From positions 17,112,001 to 17,176,000 of the forward strand of contig JAILWY010000012.1 of NCBI GenBank assembly GCA_022113835.1: a stretch of DNA of 64,000 nucleotides, written 5' to 3'. Below, piece after piece: positions 1-11,675 of this stretch. Positions within the stretch are counted from its first letter, which is position 1. Every line of letters starts with the position of its first letter. The notes under the pieces were generated by a model. It made no database searches. It had not been told where the DNA came from and saw only the letters and a list, made by a program, of their open reading frames with translations. The stretch is from Atopsyche davidsoni. Its lineage: Eukaryota > Arthropoda > Insecta > Trichoptera > Hydrobiosidae. Both the position numbers and the translations under genes were made by a program.

Positions 1-919
1 CAAAATATGTTTCAGCTGATGTGCTTATACATTTTAATTACCGCGTGCCGGAAGACTGGATATAAATGTTTAAGTTACAAATAAGTCTAATTCATATTTA
101 TTTTCATCTCACGTTTTTTTAATATTCGCATATTGGCAATAGAAAATGAGGCAGACAGGCAAGTTATTATAAATGATTTCGGTTGATACGTTCTCAATAT
201 TTGCATTATAACATACAAATAAACCACATATATCTTTTATCAAATAATTTTTAATTTTAAATAAAAATTTTAGTTAATACAATATGCGGAATTAAAATCA
301 ATCTTTGTTTCATCCGAGCGTTTGAGTTGAGTGCATTAAGTGTTGATAATCATTACTTATGAGCTATTATTTTTTTTAAATTTTATCATTCAATAATCAA
401 AAAGTACTATTTTGTTTTTATCTGTCGCAAGTGATCTGTTAGGTCAGGTTAATAAAAATTGATTAAATTCGTATTACGCAAGTTCCATTGAGATTTCCGA
501 GCATCTTGCTGCCAAAAGAAAGTAGAATAATTGCTAATACTCACATTTTAATAACACTAAGAGTAAGTAAATGATCGTCGGAAATTTTATTACATTAAAT
601 CATAATAATTACGACATTAAATTAAATTAAAAAAAAATAACTACGCATCACCGGTTGCGCAATCGTCCGCGGCCATTGCGTCACGCCGACGCCATGTTGC
701 ACTAGTGATGGTCGTAATCGGATTACCTTGACTTGGACCGAACAATTCAATCAATTTATTGATATTATAAATATATTATACGTAATAAAGCTCAGTTGAA
801 TGTCGCAAACCTTTGAAAAGTACGTACGTGATAAAAATATAAATTTCGAAAAAACATTGAAAAAAAATTATCATAATAGAAAATAAAAAATATCGAAGTC
901 GGTCGATTATTTAATCGAA
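1..919. other. AT-rich flank, no gene seen
   Basis: No coding signal is visible. A small CpG-rich patch at about 645-740 ends in tagtgatggtcgtaatcg, which resembles tagtgatggccatagtcg at about 43613-43630. The pair may mark an edge of a shared repeat, but I cannot define it. Confidence 0.5.
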
Positions 920-1125
920 ATATTTTTGATCGATTGCGCCCACCGTCGGTTTGCATTCGAAATTTGAATCTCGAGCCGGATGCGCGCGCAGTGGGACGCA
1001 CGCGGAAACGGAAGGACGGAAGATGCGCGACGACTTCTTCTCTCTCCGGGCCGGCCAGTTCTCAGTTCTCAGGCAACTTTCGATTCTTGGCGACGGCGGA
1101 ACAATCGTCGGGTGACCGTCAATGC
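920..1125. promoter_or_regulatory. CpG-rich patch, possible promoter or repeat edge
   Basis: This stretch is much richer in GC and CpG than its surroundings (for example gatgcgcgcgcag, gacgcacgcggaaacgg, ctccgggccggcc). Overlapping short ORFs exist on both strands, but none has a recognisable domain. It directly abuts the tandem array that starts at 1126. It could be an unmethylated promoter-like island or unique flank next to the array. No TATA box or splice pattern decides between these. Confidence 0.25.
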
Positions 1126-1415
1126 GCGAATTAAAAACGGCACGCCGGTGACTCTGATTGCGCAAAATAAATGCCCGGTACTGTTCTGCATCGTGTTTTG
1201 TATTTAAAATAATAAAAACAACGTTTAATGATAGTAAATTTAATATTTAAAGATATTCGATAATGCTCCTGGTGTGGATTAAAAACGGCACGCTGATGAC
1301 TCCGAACAAACTTAGCCTCGCAGGAATTACGTAAAATAAATGCTTGGTACTGTTCTGGTTCACATTTTGTATTTATAATAATAATAAAAAAACATCTAAT
1401 GATAGTATATTTTAT

Positions 1416-1726
1416 TATTACTAATATGATTAGGCACATTAGTTCATACATAGAAGATGATTTAAAGAAACTAATGTGTGGAATTTGAACCCACATCTCC
1501 TGGTTTACATGACCGGTGTACGAACCCTTGTACTAACGAATCACTTCCGTTTATCGAGAATTTTTAACAATCATACTCTACATATGAATCAATGTGCCCA
1601 GGCCAATCAATACTTAAAATCATCTTCTATGTATGAACTAATGTGCCTAATCATATTAGTAATAATATAATAAACCCGTAATGGTAATAAATACGCATCT
1701 GATTGACCAATCCATAAAATAGATAT
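1416..1726. mobile_element. Insertion with 51-bp perfect inverted arms and 14-bp target duplication
   Basis: The 14-mer atagtatattttat occurs at 1402-1415 and again at 1727-1740, as expected for a target-site duplication. Inside it, 1413-1463 and 1617-1667 are perfect reverse complements over 51 bp. They flank about 150 bp containing a tRNA-like segment on the minus strand. The element sits inside a monomer of the tandem array, so it is younger than the array. A 14-bp duplication suits retroposition. The long perfect arms are unusual for a simple SINE and could come from a head-to-head double insertion or foldback element. Confidence 0.75.
1474..1560 (-). repeat. tRNA-derived SINE head (family tS1)
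   Basis: On the minus strand this reads as a tRNA-like block. It has an A-box-like tcgttagtacaaggg, then caccggtcatg, and then a B-box-like gtgggttcaaattccaca. The same order (attcgtt...caccgg...gatgYgggtt...ccaca) appears at 32767-32850 and partly at 7715-7790. The three therefore form one SINE family derived from a tRNA gene. The arms do not form a clean cloverleaf, so this is not called a functional tRNA. Confidence 0.6.
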
Positions 1727-2085
1727 ATAGTATATTTTATATTTGATAATTGTAGATGCGCCAACAAATGCTCCTCGCGTGAATTAAAAACGGCACGTTG
1801 ATGACTCCGAACAAACTTAGTCTCGCAGGAATTACGTAAAATAAATGTTTGGTACTGTTTTACATCACATTTTGTATTTAAAATAATAAAAACAACGTCT
1901 AATGATAGTATATTTTATATTTAATAATTGTAGATGCGCCAACAAATGCTCCTGGTGTGGATTTAAAACGGCACGCTGATGACTTCAAACAAACTTAGTC
2001 TCGCAAGAATTACGTAAAATAAATGTTTGGTACTGTGCTGTATCATATTTTGTATTTAAAATAATTTAAAAAATCTAAAGCAATT

Positions 2086-2849
2086 AAATTTTATATTGAA
2101 AGTAGATATTCGAGAATTTTAGAGTGTTATTTCAATGTCGAGCGCGTAACTATTCCTAGCCACCCACTAAAGTATTGAACATATATTAATTAGTATTATA
2201 TCCATGTTTATTTAAAATCAACTTATTTTTGGCTTTATATTACTATTTTTTTATGATTACGACGTTTCTAGACCGCCGACTATAATTTAAGTAAGTAAAT
2301 AAGTCGATGATCAAAAGTTTGTCTACACCTGCTCTATATATATTGACATCATTTAACAGGTTATTAACGAAAGCAGATCAATGTTGTGTAATGAAGAAAA
2401 TGATTTACAGAGAATGCAAATCTTAATAATTCAATTCAGTTCATCACGCCTTTTTAAACCATCGAAAGTAAAACAGAAACACAAAAACCTGAAGACATGC
2501 CAATTATCTTTTGTTTACTTTGTTCATATTTCTATCATCAGCTTACAATATATGATAGAGCCCTCTTTCATATTATCTGTCTGGTAGGGTGACGCTTAAA
2601 ATAAAGTCATCACGGATGCAGTGTAAGTGCAATGATTAGTTTTGGTGAGTCATCTGCTTGGTGGTCACCTCCGGTGGTGGTGGTGAGCTCTCCAACCGGA
2701 TTGCTCGGCGGTCAGAGTCCTGCGACGCGCAGGTGCGGTCTTCGTACGAGAGCGTTTCCAATCGACGAGAAAACGCATAATAAACAACAAAGCAATCGCA
2801 AAAACACCGAGTCAATGACTTACTTCAACGCATTTCGATTATGCTCACT
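2086..2849. other. No gene seen
   Basis: AT-rich with scattered stop codons. A less AT-rich piece at about 2640-2780 contains a ggtggtggtggtg run but no domain in any frame. Confidence 0.5.
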
Positions 2850-3095
2850 AAAGCTTTGCTAAATTCTTCTTCTTCTGATGCCTCTCCTCATACGAGGTTT
2901 GTGACCATTTCATTGAACATATCTCTATCCTGGGCCAGTCACACCAATCCAGCCGTACTTGCGATCTCCATACGAGACCTTCCGCTTCTTTCCAAGACTT
3001 TTCGGTCAACCCATGGTATTTTAAGGGTTCTCCTATACAGCCACATTTCTGCTGCCTTGACTGTCCAAGCTTCGACTCCATAAAGGAGAACTGAA
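2850..3095 (-). pseudogene. Non-LTR retrotransposon reverse transcriptase C-terminus, relic
   Basis: The minus strand encodes LLYGVEAWTVK, EMWLYRRTLKIPWVDR and, after a stop and a frame change, a segment resembling RDMFNEMVTNL. This order (YG.E.WT, EMW.YRR.L.IPW.DR, M(V/I)...) is the conserved end of the reverse transcriptase ORF in a widespread animal LINE group. Several internal pieces are missing compared with the copy at 6280-6575. The copy is truncated, carries stops and is not expected to be active. The terminal gaagaagaagaa tract is the LINE 3' end. I do not assign the exact clade. Confidence 0.75.
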
Positions 3096-3639
3096 ACGAC
3101 AAAACACTTGATGAATATCCAGCGAGATTTTAGGGTTATATCTCTTGAACATATAGTACTTTTGTCAAATTTTTAAACGTACTGTGTGTTGTCTCAATTC
3201 TCACTTAAATTTCCTGGTTAGAATCCCAGTTCGCATTCAAGCAGCTGCCCAAATAAATAAACTACTAAATAACGCATTAAAATGATAATTGAATACTAAT
3301 ATACTCGTACGTACATCTTGGAGATTCAGCATGTCCCCGTTTATATCTGTCGATATTTAGCGTATATATATATATATAATGATTTTTATTAAACTGTATT
3401 TAAGTAAAATACGAGTACAAGTGCATTTAAATAAAGATGAGAACCTTAGTTTTTTCAACTTAATAGGCAGTAGACATAAAATATCAATGAAGGTAGTGCC
3501 CAGCTTTTCATATCAATGGCAATTATTTGGTTGTAAAAAGAGGATTACAAATCTCAGGAAAGGTTTTTAAAAGTTTTTTTCTGCTTTGAACACAGAGGCA
3601 ATTATATTTATAAAGAAATAAAAAAAAAACTCAAAACTG
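3096..3639. other. No gene seen
   Basis: AT-rich. A B-box-like cctggttagaatcccag at about 3218-3235 hints at a decayed SINE. A short (ta)n run lies at about 3363-3378. Confidence 0.4.
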
Positions 3640-3705
3640 CACTCGGTATAACTGGGATTTAACTGCCGATTAGACTTGGCACTTAAAATCGATATACTTC
3701 ACATA
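3640..3705 (-). repeat. Possible tRNA-derived SINE fragment
   Basis: The minus strand reads aagtgccaagtctaatcggc and then a B-box-like cagttaaatcccagttat. That order is typical of a tRNA-derived SINE head. It is short, and neither flanking duplication nor tail was seen. Confidence 0.35.
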
Positions 3706-4482
3706 TTTTAATTAAAATTCGCGGCAGTATAAGGTCACTTGTGTAGAGTAATTTTCCCATACATAAGAAAGTCTGCATACAATAGCATTTTAGAATTTAG
3801 AGACGAACCGGAACAATGCTGCTAAAATTAATACTAGACTCAGCTCGCTATGATTGAAAAGATTTTTGCGCAACAAAATCAGACCAAAAAAATTTAATTT
3901 TGCATCGTTTATTTGCAGCAAGCCTACGATCAGAAAAATATATACGAGGTATCAAATTTTAATGAAGGCTGTTATATAACGGATCGTCTACTGGAGGCAT
4001 TTGAAGAATCGTAGTCTCTGATTGATGGGTTTTCCGTGCGTGGGAAAAGGGCTTGGGTTAGGCCACGGAATATCAAGTCTTTTCTCACGCCCTTTGCACC
4101 TTTCGTGGAAAGTCCGACGTGGACTTTAAATATAGACAAGACGCGCGTGAAAAATCATTCATTCCATACTATTTCTTTTTTTCTACAAGCATATTATGAA
4201 ATCGCATTTCACCGACTGCGCAATCTTTCTTATACTGCTTGTTACATTTCCTTGTTTTTAGTGTATGCAAAAACATATGAATTGATTTATATTTTACAGT
4301 GAAATTTAATAAATAAACGTGAATATGGGGATGAGTTCGAGCTCATTTCATAAAATATTGAATGAAAAAAAGCATCCTATAATAATAGATCCAAATAAAA
4401 ATAGGCATTAGTAAAAAAAGGTTGACGTGTATGCAGAATTTGCACTAATGGCTGGAAATCGGAAGTACGAAAGAATTATTAA
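3706..4482. other. No gene seen
   Basis: Mostly AT-rich. A more complex piece at 4020-4150 (ggcttgggttaggccacgg and neighbours) is open for 88 codons on the plus strand, but no family is recognisable and the ORF runs into low-complexity sequence. Confidence 0.4.
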
Positions 4483-4537
4483 GTTTGGGTATTCAGTGAA
4501 ATGGTCAGAAACCTCTTCTGATGAAAAAAACGATCCG
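4483..4537 (+). repeat. LINE/SINE 3' tail fragment
   Basis: The plus strand reads tcagtgaaatggtcagaaac followed by ctcttctgatg. This matches the 3' tail shared by the LINE relics and the 387-bp SINE-like element in this window. It is a tail-only remnant. Confidence 0.6.
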
Positions 4538-5834
4538 AACCCTACTAAGTACATAAAGATTCACTTTGTAATTTGATGATAAAGAAGCTGTAAGCTTTCG
4601 TTGTGGTGCTAAGGGAATCCCCTGACTATTAGAAACTTATCTTAGAGTTGATATCTTAGATTGCATATAGGATCCATGGAGCAGAGCTCCGGTTCTTAAC
4701 TGAGTTTTTTAACTGCATTTTCAACAGTAACTTTCACAGTTATCTAGGACGGAAATATGAAAGCGACCCCAAGGACGTCTATCGATCGCCATGCAGATCT
4801 CTATATTTCGTTAGATGTCATTTTTGTATTGCTGCCATGTACGTGGATTCCTTTAGCGCCTTTGGGTAATGTCGAATGTAAAACTCCATAACGCGTGCTC
4901 GGAATATATCACAATTGGAGTTGCATAATTATTGTATTTTAATGCAAATTCATATTATTTAATAGTGACGTGACTTGAATATTGGCACGGTGATTTGGGC
5001 GCACGGCTTGAGTCAATATTTGAACAAATGATCTGTTGATAAAGGATCTTTGAATATGTATGTCTATTGTCATGAAAATAAGCAATGTTTCTAAATTTTC
5101 TCAAAGGATGTTCATTGAAACGAGCCGAGAGAAAGTCACAAAAAATATGAGTACTTCAGTATGCTGTACAATAAAAGAAACAGCCTTCTAGGAGAGTAAG
5201 CTGGTAATGGTTCATATTATTAATGACTTGTCTGTGTTTACGAGTATAATAGTACATTTCGGTTTCAGGGAAAAAATACTTTGCCTTGAAGATGACTTCA
5301 TTTGAGAGACACAAATCGTTGCGTTTATTTGAGTATTAACTTTAATAGGGAGCACAGAATCGTGCCTTATTGCGATTTCACTAGCAAGCCCTCGAGGGCT
5401 CATGAAGCCTTCGTGAAGAGTTTTTCCAATAATTCAATTCAGCTACCACAAGATATATATATTTTTATTTTAGTTTTTTCGGCCGAATTTTTTGTTTTTG
5501 TCTCTTCTCAGATCTTCGCCAAGCAATGCCTTTTTTTCTAAATATATCGCTTTATAATTATATCTTCTATCTATTGAGTTCTGCTTTGTCTTTTAGTTAT
5601 ATATATATTTTATATTAGAACTTCTTTAATATGCTAGACTGCGAGTTTGTGTTTTTTTAGATTATGTATATGCAATATGGCAGAAATCTTATATATCTTG
5701 AAAACTGACTGTCATTTTGATGATAAAAAAAACTTCTGACCACTCGCACGCTTTTGCCAAGGCAAAAAGCCTTCTGAGGTATGCTTTTTCTGGATCATTT
5801 TTAAGAATGAGCTATGATCAAGCATACTTCTTCA
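4538..5834. other. No gene seen
   Basis: No repeat with a partner in the window and no coding signal. The short ORFs at 5212-5541 face each other across the same bases and have no domain. Confidence 0.45.
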
Positions 5835-5950
5835 TCAAATGCCTCTCCCCAGAGGAGAGGTTGGCGGCCATCTCACTGAGCATATACTCATGCTGAACCA
5901 GTGGAACATAGTTTAGTGGGCCCCCGGGTTCATACTACAGGGGGTTCCTA
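5835..5950 (-). repeat. SINE-L tail fragment
   Basis: On the minus strand this matches the 3' third of the complete SINE-L copy at 7278-7664. Matching blocks are cctctccccagaggagaggt, ttggcggccatctcactgag and gtgggcccccgggttc. The 5' part is absent. Confidence 0.7.
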
Positions 5951-6279
5951 AAACTAATGACGGGCCTATAACATCTTTCTGCAATGCATGCGTATCTTGA
6001 AAAAAAAAATAGTTTTGGCATAGATAATCCAGGTAATATATGGTAAGTGGGGCGGTTTCATACGTCGTGCATAAATATTTTCCCCTCACCTACATGTGCG
6101 CCCCAAGTTCACCGACCTGGTGAGAAACTCCCACTCACTTGTCAGCCACAAGAGACGTAAATAACGCAGCCTTGGGTGGAACTCATGCGCGCATATACCA
6201 CGGAGCAGAGGACGGGGAACGAAATCGAAAGTTGTTTCGTTCTTGAGACCACTCCAGGGGCGGCGCAGGCCACGTCTTC
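5951..6279. other. Unclassified, moderately GC-rich
   Basis: The stretch up to the LINE relic is less AT-rich than usual (for example ccacggagcagaggacgggg). It may be further LINE sequence, but no protein motif is readable. Confidence 0.3.
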
Positions 6280-6575
6280 TTCTTTCGTTGCCTCTCCTCA
6301 TATGAAGTTGGTGACCATTTCCTTGAACTTGTCTCTATCATGGGCCAGTCTCACCTCTCTTCCTTCTTCCAATGCCCCTTTTTACTTCAATTTTTCCTTG
6401 GACAATCAGCTGGAGGGTGCCATACTTATTGGCCAAAATACCTATCGCTTCTTTACCAACGTCAAGAGTTCCCTTTCTTTGCGCATTCTGTGCAAGACTC
6501 TTTCGTTTGTGACGCGGTCATCCCATGGTATCTTAAGGATTCTCCTTAAGATCCTCCAGGCCACGTACGGCCATT
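6280..6575 (-). pseudogene. Non-LTR retrotransposon reverse transcriptase C-terminus, relic
   Basis: The minus strand gives RRILKIPWDDRVTNERVLHR and then MRKERELLTLVKKR. Further on, in other frames, come remnants resembling LQLIVQGKIE and RLAHDRDKFKEMVTNFI, ending in a gaagaagaaga tract. This is the best-preserved copy of the LINE C-terminus here. It contains the IPW.DRVTN(E/V).VL.R block that the 2850-3095 copy has lost. Frameshifts and stops make it a pseudogene. Its final approximately 60 bp are shared with SINE-L, which suggests that this LINE lineage supplied the mobilising reverse transcriptase. Confidence 0.8.
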
Positions 6576-7268
6576 ATACCTGAACACTGAATATCAATCA
6601 TCGCAGCAACGACATGACTGAAACAAAAAGAGACTATTTGGAATTTTAACATTACTTATACGGAAATTGCCTTCGAAGTGATCTGAACATCCTCACATAT
6701 CTCAAGCTTCTCCATCATAGCTTTTTCACGTGTTTTTCTTGATGTTTTCAATGAGCAAGAAGTTGCATCATTTTGTAAAATTAAATAAGGCATTCCTCGA
6801 ATAAGAGGGATGACTGTCTCCAGAAAATATTTATTCACAGGGAAGATCTATGATACCTGTACATAATATAGGTAGCAACACAGAATGTGGTATTTTTTTT
6901 GTATGATGCTAGAACAGGAGGTAACAAGTGATTTTTTCGCATTTGACCATTGGAGGAGATGAAATATTTTCTATCTATATTAATATGTTTGTAAGCTTGT
7001 GCAGTATGCCCTAGGTCTAGGATATAGATAAGGCTTTGATCGAGGCCACCTCTGATTCGTATTCCAAGCGCCAGCCGCCTAGTTAGGCAGGGCCCGCGCC
7101 GTCATACCTGATCTTGATTATTATAAAACCAGATTGACAATAATTGCGTGGCAAATGCCGTCGTTGCGCAAGTGCGGTAATACGCAGTGCGTGCCTCTAA
7201 ACCCAGTACTCTCGATTCTCAGACATTTTATGAACGACCACAGTCTGACACGTTAGTGTTTGCGCGTT
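6576..7268. other. No gene seen
   Basis: AT-rich to about 7000. From 7040 to 7220 the sequence is richer in CpG (caagcgccagccgcctag, gccgtcgttgcgcaag) without a recognisable family. Confidence 0.35.
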
Positions 7269-7277
7269 AAATTAAGT

Positions 7278-7664
7278 CCCCGCTCTCCCATTCTGTTGCT
7301 TGTGCACGGCTGCTATTCTGTACCCTGAGCGTGTGTAAAGGATCGGTAACGGAGAAGTGGAGTTGGAATGATTGTGGAGGGATGTGCTTTGGGAGTACGT
7401 GTGGGGGAGGAGGGCTCCTGCTATTGTTTCTGTAGCTTGCTGCAGAATGAGTATCAAATCAAAACGCCAGACCTTTCCAAGGAATCTTAGTAATAATGCT
7501 TTTAGGCAGCAGCAATACGCAGACTTTTCCATCCAATATAAAACTGCGATGTAAAAGAACCCGGGGACCCACTCACTACACTATTTTCCCCTGAGAAAAC
7601 CATGAATACTGGTTCAGTGAAATGGTCGCCAACTTCCTCTGAGGACAGGCACTTGATGAAGATG
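7278..7664 (+). mobile_element. SINE-L, complete copy (387 bp) with LINE-derived tail
   Basis: The 9-mer aaattaagt lies at 7269-7277 and again at 7665-7673, a perfect target duplication that fixes both ends. The element begins ccccgctctcccattctg and carries internal landmarks gatcggtaacgga, gtagcttgctgcagaatgag and tcaaaacgccagacc. It ends with agtgaaatggtcgccaactt, then a cctctgaggacaggcac block and a gatgaagatg tail. The last approximately 60 bp match the LINE 3' ends at 2850 and 6280. No tRNA-like A and B boxes are seen in the head, so its promoter class is unknown. Other pieces lie at 5835, 18139, 18688, 22450, 33000 and 63775. Confidence 0.85.
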
Positions 7665-7714
7665 AAATTAAGTTTGTAGCAATTTTTAGGTAAACGGTGA
7701 TAAAACGTTTTTTT

Positions 7715-7790
7715 CAGATACACGTGGGACTTAAACCCACATCTCCTGGTTATCGTGGCTTAGTGCCTTAGTCTTGACTACGTCACAAAT
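7715..7790 (-). repeat. tRNA-derived SINE head (family tS1)
   Basis: The minus strand reads gtagtcaagactaaggcac, then aaccaggagatgtgggttta, then agtcccacgtg. The block aaccaggagatgtgggtt is identical to that at 1474-1560, so both belong to one family. Confidence 0.6.
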
Positions 7791-10007
7791 GTATGTTTTT
7801 TTGTCGCTATATAAAAATATGTATGATTGCTTGTATTACTTTACTTTTTTTATTTTCAGAAACACACAGACTTCATTATATAAAGGTTCTTTATCTTTAT
7901 TCATAAATTATTTTTCATGCTGCGAAATTTTGGATTTATGCAACAAAAAACGCAGTGAAAGCTTTGAAGGGTCATTAATTCGATTCACTTTTTCAACGTC
8001 CGTTCCAACCCTCCGTGTAACTTTTTGGATTAAAATGCACTTTTATTCTGAAAACTGTTTCCTCAGCTTCATGTCTGATGAGTTTGGGCATTATAAACTA
8101 CGGAAAATACCAAACATTAAGGAATAAAACCTTTTTGATACTTGACGTTGAACGACAGCTTAAAATAACGTACTGTACTTTATCACACGCCAACTTAAGT
8201 GTGTTAAACTATACTTACTACAGTCACATGAGTATGTCCGTTTTTCTAATAAAAAGGTTACCATGTCTAGATGCAATTTACACTGTCTTTAAGTCTGTTT
8301 CCAAGTTTCGTCATTAAAATGTTTTTTGTTGTCTTTACGGGGGAATAATGTTGTAAGCGTAATTTTTATTTACTCCGTATTTGAAGTGATTTTAAATACT
8401 ATCCCAGGGTTTATAAAACTCGTTATTTTTTAGCGTACCAATACTAAATTTCACATGGCACGTGTATAGATTGTAAGACTTATATGGAATACGTTGAACT
8501 TGGCTACAAAACTTTTAATACCTTAACACTCAAGAAATCAAATCATCTTATAACAATGGGTGCTAAAATCTATGCACATACATATATAATATATTGAATA
8601 AATTTATAATCGATAAGTCTCTTCACCAAGTACAATGTTAACAGGTCTATTATTCTCATCAAATATACAATCGTTATTTTTATTCTACCTTTTGCACACG
8701 TATTTATGGACCAAAACCATCTTTACACGGCTATCAAAGCTTAATCGGTGATTCAATCGAGCAATCTAACGAATGTCTGTGCAACGTTTAATAGTCCATT
8801 AACCGCTAAACGGTTTTTTTTATAACTGCATTCATTGCCGTATAGAATCATAAATTAAAATGTCAGATCTCCTAGGAAATAAATACGATCGCTTTTTTTA
8901 TACAAGCCTTATAATTGAAACGAGTACTGGATTTTTGTTTTTTGATTTCCGCATCTTTGTCTACTAAGTGCATAAATTAATTTCACCTCATTTAAGATAT
9001 CAAAACAATTGTGTTAAATTTATGCACACAAGCTAAACAATAACAAAATAAAAACCACAGTTTTAAGGTTGTATAAACTGAATTATAGCCTCAAACCACA
9101 ATTAAGACTCTTCTTATGAAAGAATCACTCGAGAAAACAATGATTCACAATACGTCACAAAGATTGCACACAATACTGTGAAATTTGTTTTACAAAGCTA
9201 AGTTAAATTAACAAACTGAATACTTTGGTTTCTTATCAAAGTTATAGAGTTGTATATAACACGCGTGGAATATTTGACAGGTAGTTAATCACTGTTAACT
9301 TTAATTGATCTTTCAGAATGTGGTTGTACAATCGCTATCAATACTTGTTTGTATCACTACTCTGTCCAGAAGCTTCGTTGATATTAATGAAATGCAGATA
9401 TTTATTAGTAACATTTCGATAACATATGGCTCGATGACAATTGCAACAAGTAAATGGCGTCCTTTTTTGCATTATTTACTTTGGCTTGGCCATAAAAAAA
9501 ACACTAAGTATAAAGACGTTTTTGATTAATTGCAAATCGGTAGCAAGTTATATCGCTATTTATTAGGCAATCATTTGCGTAATTCACAAAATCAGAGCCG
9601 GTCAATTATATTAATTAAGTAATCCCATATTATAAACATGTGTTTTATTCCGATTGTATAAACCCTTGGGCCGATCTTGCGTGCGTGTTTATCATTTTCA
9701 TTCGAGAGGAAACTGAAAGTGGGGCTCTACTTCCGGCGTGTCGCCATCTTGAGAACAGACCGAGCCCTTTTAAGGCTGTTGGGACATTTTTATTTTGCCT
9801 TAAACGGGCGATGACTTGTACAAGTACAGCGGAAATCCTGCTAATTGAAGCGCGCTGCATTATAACGGCCTACATGTATTTTTTATATTAATACATGGAA
9901 TGTCAGAATAAAAGTAAAAACGACTGTCAAAGTCTACGAACACATTTTTCTTGGAATTTTATGAAGTAGTAATAAGACAACAGTCAAAAAAAGGACTAAG
10001 CAGGCGA
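7791..10007. other. No gene seen
   Basis: AT-rich with no repeat partner in the window. The 117-codon ORF at 7774-8127 is Phe/Leu/Tyr/Lys-rich, as expected of AT-rich chance reading. A GC-balanced patch at about 9690-9860 is open on both strands, but no domain is visible on either. Confidence 0.45.
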
Positions 10008-10062
10008 AATTTCGATCAAAAGCCACGGTTGAACCACTCAGCCAACGAGTCAATCAATCGCA
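10008..10062 (-). repeat. Possible tRNA-derived SINE head
   Basis: The minus strand contains the A-box-like ttggctgagtggttcaacc and the B-box-like tgatcgaaatttcgcc, about 20 bases apart. The spacing is compatible with a tRNA-derived promoter. No cloverleaf or tail is visible. Confidence 0.45.
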
Positions 10063-11589
10063 CCATTATTCATGAATTATTAATTTTTTTTTTCTTAATG
10101 AACACCAACAATGTTTTATAAAACCCCAAAATCAATATTTGTGTGAATCCTTTGATGCAAATCTCACAATTACAAAAATCTGCTTTCTGCTGAATTTGTT
10201 GAAGATGACGCGTGAAAGTATTACAATGTATGTAATATCGAATTCCACTGAGGTCGTTATTCATCCGCGAGCTTCAAGTTGATAAAACGGCGTTGGCTCG
10301 CCCCGGAGAAATTTAAATATTTTAATTACTTAAAAACGTGTAATTATTGTCGAGATTTCGAGCTGTGCAAATGGCCGATTAAGAGATTCGACTCAGTCAT
10401 CCGAGTCGGCGGAATCTTCAAAGTTCAGATGATGTACCGGGCACTGTAAGTTTTTGATCAAAGCTTAAAATGAGCATGAATTAATGATCCGAGGTCTCGA
10501 TCTACGAGCGTATTAACGGGTTCTTTGAAAATATTAAAATAAAAATCATTTAAACACACAGTGTTTATTTATTATTATATGATACCCAATCGTACTTTAT
10601 TGATCCCATTTTTTTTTTATTTCTCAAAGACACTTTGAATGGGTTACTTGTATTTTTAATTCATTTTACCAAAAGTTGTTTCAAGTTACTAAAGTCTTAT
10701 CTATAATTATGATTCGATTGTTGTTATCGATATTTCCTTTCACTAAGTTCTATCGATAAACATCGCTTGTAAAAATCTATAGTAAAAAAGGGAGGCGATT
10801 ATATAGAATTACCTGTCGTTGGCTCGTCTACTATCTTAGATGCTGTAAGACGATATTGCGGTTCCTTTCCAAGCATTTCAGGGAACACTTCCTCTGTTTT
10901 TTTTTATACAATAATGAATTTACAATATCAATTTCAATAAAATGACACCACAGTTTATTTGCGAAGTTGTCACTGTTAATAATCCCGCCGTTTGCGTTTT
11001 TAATTTAATCCTAAAATACTTGACAACTTGTAATTTACGAAAAATTAAATATACAACTAGTGTAACTTGTAATACTCGATTCTAAGCATCCCTTTTGAAG
11101 AAAATCTTTTAACATATTAAATAAATAAATAATAATTTATCTAATGCAAGCATTGATGGTATGTTTTATTAATATTTTTTAATCGTGGTATCATTGTAGC
11201 TTATAACTCGCAGGTTGTATTTTGAAGGTCTCTCCCCTACGCACATCAAACCTTGTAGGAAGAAGAAAAAAGTATGGACTTAATAAATTGCTATTATTAA
11301 TTAAAATGCGTGGTTCTTGGTTAAATTTGTGAGATGTACAAATGTCGACTTTCGAGTCATGAATTTTTCTTCCAGGGCGTGTTTCTGACTTCACGCAAGA
11401 ACGCAACCTTCCGTAACCTTTACATCCGGTTCGATCAATTTTTTTGGCACACCTTTACCTACCTGTACGTGTTAACGACTTTGTAATAATTTCTCTTCGT
11501 TGTATTAACCCACATAGTGAATTTTATTTTACACTTTTACCTTTTAGAAGATTCTAGCTATTGAATGTGTCCAGAGGAGTTTTTACTCG
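10063..11589. other. No gene seen
   Basis: AT-rich, without repeat partners recognised here. Short ORFs lack any motif. Confidence 0.45.
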
Positions 11590-11675
11590 AAGGGCTTGAA
11601 GGGGGAACTCGATCCTAAGACCACACTGTCGGTAAGCAAGTGAGCCACTTACTAGCTATTGGACTACACAGGGTT
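11590..11675 (-). repeat. tRNA-derived SINE head (family tS2)
   Basis: The minus strand reads tagtccaatagctagtaag, then tggctcacttgcttacc, then a B-box-like ggatcgagttcc. The layout A box, ...cttgcttRcc, B box is shared with 24575-24655, so the two may be one family. Confidence 0.55.

Larger units (their letters stand above)
1126..2085. repeat. Tandem array, about 178-bp unit, four copies
   Basis: The landmark ttaaaaacggcacg recurs at about 1131, 1279, 1784 and 1963. Each copy continues with a shared block containing gatgactccgaacaaac, aattacgtaaaataaatg, tggtactgtt and a run of cattttgtatttaaaataat. The landmark tgtagatgcg recurs at 1751 and 1929, which gives the 178-bp period. The first copy is shorter, and the second is interrupted by the insertion at 1416-1726. 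Removing that insertion restores a spacing of about 180 bp between copies 2 and 3. I do not recognise the unit as a known satellite. Confidence 0.8.

Noticed and set aside
1126..2085. CRISPR-like or coding repeats
   Set aside because: The units are roughly 178-bp near-contiguous monomers in eukaryotic DNA, without short repeats alternating with unique spacers.
2848..3102. 84-codon minus-strand ORF as a gene
   Set aside because: The longest frame is not the one carrying the reverse transcriptase motif. The region is a LINE relic.
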